The notes below the pieces were generated by a model. It ran no database searches. It worked only from the letters and a program-made list of their open reading frames with translations, and was not told the DNA's origin. A stretch of DNA of 64,000 nt, from NCBI RefSeq assembly GCF_905404315.1, contig NC_066310.1, forward strand, positions 7,688,001 to 7,752,000, in the 5' to 3' direction. Shown here piece after piece: positions 58,564 to 64,000 of this stretch (the first letter of the stretch is position 1; every line of letters starts with the position of its first letter). The translations under genes were made by a program, and so were the position numbers. This stretch comes from Leptidea sinapis (lineage: Eukaryota; Arthropoda; Insecta; Lepidoptera; Pieridae).

Positions 58564-61500
58564 TCACGTGACCGCGTCTCCGCCCCTCCACTTGTAGATG
58601 ACTACAGACGCGATCATCAACGCGACCAACACAATATGATACACCCAGAATATGGAATTGTAATATCTCAACACGGCGTACGTATTATTATTAATAATTA
58701 AACATGGCGTCAGGTAAATCAGGCAAAACATTCTCATTATGGAGAATCCAATATCCCACGGCAGTTTCATCTGAAAATAAATAAAATACTTTTACAAGGC
58801 TAATCACTTTTTAATAATTTCATTGGGTTCACTTCACGAAAGGTGATCTCCACCGCCTATTGTGCCAATGATGTAATGATCCAGAACCAGTATTGAATCA
58901 ATTGAGATTCTATTTGCCAAAATGCCAGGTTCAGGTTGCAAGAACCCTTACAGCATAAATCATTTAGGTTTACATCGCGTAGTTCGTTGTTCCTTCAAAA
59001 TTTATTAATAAATAAATCTCTACTGCCCAGAAGTAACTCCTACGTGATCGCTCAATAGTATTATATTTCACAACAACAACGGTAAGACCGTTGTTGTTGT
59101 GTATTAGTACTTATTTGTGCAATAAATCATTAAAAATCCCCTTTTTTGAACAAAGTTTAATAAACAGAACTTTTTAACCAACAAAAAAGGAGGAGGTTCT
59201 CAGTTCGTCGGTTTGTTAAATCAGAACTTTTGACTGGGTGATCCGATTTTAATAATTATTTTTTTATTTGAAAGCTGGTGCTTCCCGTGTGGTCCCATTA
59301 CGATTTGGTAGATTGTATAAAAATACGCATCGTTGTTGGCTTAGTTGGTAAATGCGCTCGGACTGAACCCGAGAGGCGCGGGTACGTGTCCCACACCATG
59401 CATAAATTTTGGTATTAATACTATTATGTTGACAAACACAGAAATTAAATGGTAGGTGAAAATAAAATGAGAAATTTACAGGTCCGTCTGTATCGTACAG
59501 GTTACTGTATTCAGTTTCCAGATGTATGTGGACCCAGAGCGTTGCCGAAACTACGAGATGAGGCACGCTAGGTCCCACCCACATCGTCCAGAGCAGAAAC
59601 GAAATCGCGCTTCTGTAACAGACACAAAATATTGTAACGAGTCAAGTGAAGTGAGCAGCGGGTGTCTGAGGTGGCGCTAGTGTAACGGTGTGAACTATGA
59701 GGCGAGGAGAGGGGTTGCGAAGGGTATATAATGTCTAGCTCGGGATTAAATTAATTATTCTGCAGTGTCTTGTTAAATAATTACAAGAGTATATATTTGA
59801 ATGGATTGAGAGTAAATATGTATACCCAGACTCAGGTCCTGAATGGCCTGAGCCATTCTGAGACGAGCATTAGATACCTGCAAAGTCAACTATAAAACTA
59901 AATCAAAGAACCAGGGCAAACAGGCCTATAAGGCCTTCAGGGCTATCAGCATAGAGGAGGTTTTTAGTCAGTAGGGGGTGTTACCCGAGCCTGACATATG
60001 GACCCGTTTCGGGGTCCTCAATACGTAAATGTATTTTCCTCCATAAAAAAAGCCTAGATCGGTCAATAAAATTCAAAAGGATTTTTAGGTTATCAAATTC
60101 TTGATTAGATGTAGAAAGTGCAAGTTAGAAACTTACGGAAAAGACGCAGTACCATTCAACGTTCCGTTGTCGTAGTCGTAAAGCGTTCGATATTTATATA
60201 ACAACAAAATATCCAACAACAAATTACAAACCGAACTTCTTTGTTCGCTTTTATGACGCTTTTGTAAATATTCGCCCAGAACCAGAACCGTGTGGGCATG
60301 TACCAACTTCGTATCGTGTCCCTCATCCTTGGTCCCATTATGACTCTCTCAGTGTGGAAACATTTTATTGCAGAAAAATTATATTCTTCTTCAAATGCTT
60401 TTTCGGTTGATTCATTGCTAAAAGTTGTAAAATGTTATTAAAAATCGCTTCTCTAATCTAGCTAGATTTTTTATGGAAGAAGAGGGCAAACGACATATTC
60501 GGCCATTTTGCCAACCCTTTAGGAAGGTATTCATATGCAATTCCTTTGTGGGTACCCATGTCGCATCGGTCTGCAAATACCGCGCAATGGAAGCGTGTCG
60601 TTTGAAGACGGAATTCGGCAGCAGGTATGTGGGCAACCAGCAATTCGAAACACTCCCCGTGATAAATGCTGTAAAGGCACATAATGAATCGTATCTACTC
60701 AGTGCCAAGTTATCTAGCCATTCACAGAACACTGGATTTCGGACACTTTGAACAGCTGTAACACGCGGTAAAATTGTTCCGAGTTGATACCAGACCAATG
60801 AGAACAATACTCCATATATGGCCGGAACTGTAAGAGCGCTAGAATGTAAGCCGGCGTAACTTATTGCCTTGCTCTATCTAAACGGTCACATATCACTTGG
60901 GTAAATTTTTATTAATAAAACGTTAATAAGTATATTCGACTTCGACTTTGATAGTCAATTTCTACGACCTTCACGCTAATTTGAAGTTTTATTAAGCCTA
61001 TGCATTGTTTCTTACTCCCTGCTACCGATATTCATATAATGATACACTTTCATTATTAAAAGTTTTTCAACCAGTGCCAGTGATGACTTACGGTACGCAG
61101 ACGTGGTCGCTAACTATGGGCCTGATGAGAAAGCTCATGGTCGCTCAGAGGGCTTTGCTCCGAGTTTCCCTGCGAGATCGAATCAGAAATGAGGGGATTC
61201 ACAGGAGAACCCAAGTCACCAACATAGCTCAAATGATTGCTAAATTGAAGTGGCAGGGGGCAGGGCACATAGTTCGATGGACAGGTGATCGGTGGGGCAG
61301 AAAAGTCCTCGAATGGCGACCACGTACCGGTATACGCAGTGTTGGTATTGTAAGGAATACGTTGGATGAGGGCAACGCAGGACCAATCGTCGTGAGATCT
61401 TTGGGGGACGCGTTTGTCCAGCAGAGGACGTCTTCTGGCTGATGATGATGATTATGGTGAACAAAAGGCATCATGTATTATTGCTAGAACAAAAAACTGA

Positions 61501-64000
61501 CGTCCATATTTACGATTTCTTCATTTTTCTAAACAGCACATTTATTTTACTTACCGTAATACTTTTAGAATACTGATTCGTGTCGTAGGTCCTGCCCCCG
61601 GCAGTGGGGTACATATAGCAGGATACACGCCGAACCCGGCTTCCGTACACACACTTGTGCACAGTAGCATTATGATCTGATGGTACAGGAAATGCATCAC
61701 CAGATGTGGTATATTGTACAAATAACGAAAATCTGAGCCGAAGTTTGTGTAAAATTTTTTCGTATAATACATCTGAAATAATTGGTCTATTATTAAAGTT
61801 TTTTTATAGTCTACGATACCTACATGTTATAACTCAACATAGCATTAAACCATCGTAATACTACAAGCACAAAAGTAATTAAGGGTTTATCCCTTAATTC
61901 CCCTTACTATTATCATAAATTCACACCATTCTCCAATGGAGGTAGATGGTAGGTACATTTTCAAAGGCAAAAAAATAAGGCAGGACGCCTTATTATTGGA
62001 GTAGAGTTAGACTATTTAGCAATCCAACGTGCCATTTACAATAGTTACTAGCGGGGTGATATTGTATATTGTTTGGTTGCCTCAAATGTGCAACAATTCA
62101 GATCATAACGCATACAGAAAAGATTCCTGGTTGACCTTACATTGAAAAAGTTACTTGAGTTGACTGTTTAGTGACTTAAGTTGATGAAAAGACCTGTGTC
62201 GCATAGTGACAAATTGCAGCGCAGGAAGCATTCTGGACTCTAAACTATTGTTTGTCTACAGCCATAAAACTTTTTGACATGATATTCCTGTGCAATAACG
62301 GTTGTCCGCCACCACTAAATTCTTTCAGTTTGCGTGTGCCTAGGCGTGCGGGCTTACTGCATCAGCCGTCTGCCAGAACCAACCTATAACAATTCTCCAC
62401 CAGATCCCGTGAGTCGAAATCATATTATAATGCTATTTGTGAGACTGTGGGGATGTATTTATAGACACATTACCAGAATTAAAAAAAAGCTGTTCAGAGA
62501 GCACGGATAAATACACGTTCTCAATTTTCAATTTATCTATAGTTAGATACTGAGGTTACTTTTTACTGCATATGCAGTGATATTCTTAAAATGTTGTCGT
62601 TTATAGTAACATCATTGATATTATATTTTCTACCAAACGGAGGTCAGCGGGCATGCTCAGTATTGAAATACTGAACACCTTACCACCACTTTACCAACGT
62701 GAAAACAGACATACAAAATGATGAATACGATAGGATGCAAACGTAAATGTCGTTGATTGCTTCTTTTTTGCGTTAATTTCTGAAGTTTCTGGACTGGCCA
62801 GGACCTAACGTTACTCATGTACTTAACCAATTTGTCATTAACACGGCGACAGAGATTCAAATCTCTTAAGTTGTGGGGCACTTTTTCGTGATTTTTTGAC
62901 ATTCTTTTAGGCTTAGATAATTTATACGTCTAGATAGTCTCTTGCTCTTAGACAACCGATAAAAACAGGCCAGGAATATTAGTTTAGTGTGCGTAACAAG
63001 CTACGTCATACACACGCGATTTGTATGACACTTGACTACTGTGCGTGAATTGCTCAAAATAGGGATTAGTTATAAATTCAATTTTTTTTCGACGTTTTCA
63101 CAGCTGTCATAGTCTATCTAGACGTATGAATGATCTAACATTTTAGACAGTTCCACGATCACTCCGTGTTTCCATTACAACTACAAATCGTTTTTTTTTA
63201 ATGTAATTAAATTCAAAGAGCGAAATTCTTTATTTTGATTTGTTACAATCTAATGTAGTTCCTATATACAGCATATTGATGAAACACTAACTTAAATATT
63301 TAAGGAGAGTACTTGTGGATTCTCGTTTTAATTATGTAATAAGATTACTTAACCTACTTGATTTTTTTAACGAATTCCACGATAACTAGATAAATGACGT
63401 ATTGATGACCTCGCGGTGACTTTTCCGTGTGTCTCTTAGGGTATGACACAAAGTACTTTAAGATATAGGTACCTACTTGAAAGTGGATGATTTATGCTGT
63501 GCTGTCCATACGATACAAGGATTTGGGATAGACCTACTGTTGAAATATTACCAAGGTATAAGTTTTTCTAAGTCATATTAATATATTATTGATAAAGCAG
63601 CTGGGCTATAGTTTTTTAGGATATGTGTGGGGGTAATGGTAATCAGAAGGTATCCTAAAATGATGAGTGGCGTGATAAAGTAAAACAGTCTGGTTACTTT
63701 ATAGGTAAGTGCTATTTGTTTGAGCACCAGCGGCTGTCTATCTAACATATACAATTAAATTGGTGACGTCATATAAATGTAGTGGGATATATCTTTACTA
63801 GGTAAGTAACAATAACTTAACGGCCTGGTTTTAGTGACATTGTATTGTCACGGGTACTCTATAGTGATATTGTAAGGCAATAATTTTTTAACAATTTTAC
63901 AGGTTATCTATTAAACCCTCTACATGTCATAAATCTCACCTCATCTGAAAACTTCATCCGTAGCAACAAAAAGCCAATATAACACAGTATGACCTTTTTG
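58564..64000 (-). CDS. MBOAT7-like O-acyltransferase, 5' end outside window
   Basis: Exons on the minus strand: 64000-63940 (partial), 61772-61555, 60417-60232, 59612-59480 and 58770-58564 (stop). The last four join in perfect phase. The family (MBOAT7/LPIAT1; frj in flies) loads acyl chains on lysophosphatidylinositol in the ER membrane. Matches to animal MBOAT7: CYIGFL in the partial exon, then AGFGVYP and GAGPT, MRDTIRSWYMP..ANIYKS, RSAISFLLW, and the C-terminal block SIMRMF..LRYYNSIFWVYH with membrane segments. Two positions are odd: the family's WN..V motif with catalytic Asn reads WYMPT here, and the catalytic His in W-H-G reads W-V-G. Roughly 40 residues expected between the partial exon and 61772 were not found. 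It may be a diverged paralog without acyltransferase activity or a decaying gene. Introns carry LINE, RTE and SINE-like fragments. Confidence 0.8.
59332..59460 (+). repeat. tRNA-derived SINE-like sequence
   Basis: A-box-like TGGCTTAGTTGG (59337-59348), anticodon-arm-like GCTCGGACTGAACCCGAG, and B-box-like GGGTACGTGTCCCAC (about 59379-59393), followed by GCATAAATTTTGGTATT. The arms only partly pair, so it is a SINE head rather than a functional tRNA. It lies in an MBOAT7-like intron, antisense. Confidence 0.55.
59830..60048 (-). repeat. GC-rich dispersed repeat, copy 2
   Basis: Reverse-complement copy of 23503-23760: GACCCGTTTCGGGGTCC hairpin, CAATACGTAAATGTATTTTC, ATAGAGGAGG, GCCTTCAGGGCTA. 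It extends further on one side than copy 1. It lies inside an MBOAT7-like intron. Confidence 0.6.
60468..60850 (-). mobile_element. LINE 3' fragment in MBOAT7-like intron
   Basis: Minus strand: YSIYHGECFELLVAHIPAAE, then FADRCDMGTHK and the tail region. Upstream pieces correspond to RVTAVQ..VFCEWLDNLALS. Same family as 22334-19165, with a deletion of the WRSSTVRF block. It ends at TCCATAAAA (minus) close to 60468. Confidence 0.75.
61060..61455 (+). mobile_element. RTE-type LINE C-terminal fragment
   Basis: One open frame (61005-61442) includes [72 protein letters not shown] and DAFVQQRTSSG before the stop. This is the conserved C-terminus of RTE-like polymerases. It ends GATGATGATGATTATGG. 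It is inside an MBOAT7-like intron, antisense to the gene. Confidence 0.85.
61780..62920. other. MBOAT7-like intron, nothing firm
   Basis: An 81-codon open frame on the minus strand (62902-62657) is rich in Lys/Arg/Asn but matches no family I know. The missing MBOAT7 exon was looked for here and not found. Confidence 0.3.
62927..63124. mobile_element. MITE copy B, 198 bp, TA duplication
   Basis: Ends CGTCTAGATAGTCT and its inverted partner AGTCTATCTAGACG, flanked by TA on both sides (62925-62926; 63125-63126), consistent with Tc1/mariner-type insertion. Internal homology to 38892-39078 in the opposite orientation. Confidence 0.8.

Noticed and set aside
59332..59405. Possible functional tRNA gene
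   Set aside because: A and B boxes are present but the acceptor and T arms do not pair well; it fits a SINE head.
63590..63700. Candidate for the missing MBOAT7 exon (RLFYFITPLIILGYLLITI)
   Set aside because: Hydrophobic and in the right order, but no GT donor lies in frame before a stop and the acceptor phase does not fit.

Overview
The window looks like lepidopteran (moth or butterfly) nuclear DNA. It is AT-rich, with long introns and split genes using GT..AG splice sites. Interspersed repeats dominate, and several of them are ones I recognise from Lepidoptera (the LINE 3' end coding SSGV..GRR, RTE-type C-termini, short inverted-repeat elements). There is no operon structure, no rRNA and no CRISPR array. 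The genes below were assembled exon by exon from splice sites and reading-frame phase; no transcript evidence was available.

Four host genes are well supported. (1) Positions 14304-2702, minus strand: a complete eight-exon UDP-glycosyltransferase (517 aa) with signal peptide, UGT signature, C-terminal membrane anchor and a KKxx-type tail. (2) Positions 24950-25594, plus: BLOC1S1, three exons, 133 aa. (3) Positions 31650-50286, plus: pyridoxal kinase, five exons, 302 aa, spread over 18.6 kb because introns 2 and 4 are filled with retroelements. (4) Positions 64000-58564, minus, 5' end outside the window: an MBOAT7-like membrane-bound O-acyltransferase whose two catalytic positions (Asn and His of the family) read Tyr and Val. 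A fifth, unrecognised coding-like stretch runs on the minus strand at about 26530-26050, convergent with BLOC1S1.

The rest is mostly mobile DNA. LINE remains of at least five kinds are present: a 3.2 kb EN+RT element at 22334-19165 with four 3' fragments elsewhere; a nearly full-length CR1/Daphne-like element at about 43.83-48.81 kb inside a pyridoxal kinase intron; jockey-like EN/RT pieces inside or next to the UGT gene; a 5'-truncated R1-like element with RNase H, flanked by a perfect 16-bp target duplication; and RTE 3' ends. DNA transposons include mariner fragments, a Tc1/mariner-like DDE pseudogene, several inverted-repeat MITEs, and a 3.9 kb PIF/Harbinger element at 54408-58323. In that element the transposase and MADF/BESS genes are interlocked: each gene's exon lies in the other's intron on the opposite strand. 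A BEL/Pao fragment lies near 28 kb.

The most interesting points are the interlocked Harbinger gene pair, the MBOAT7-like gene with altered catalytic residues but an intact, phase-consistent frame, the shared 5' truncation point of two LINE copies, and the telomere-like TTAGG tracts carried by two inverted-repeat elements.
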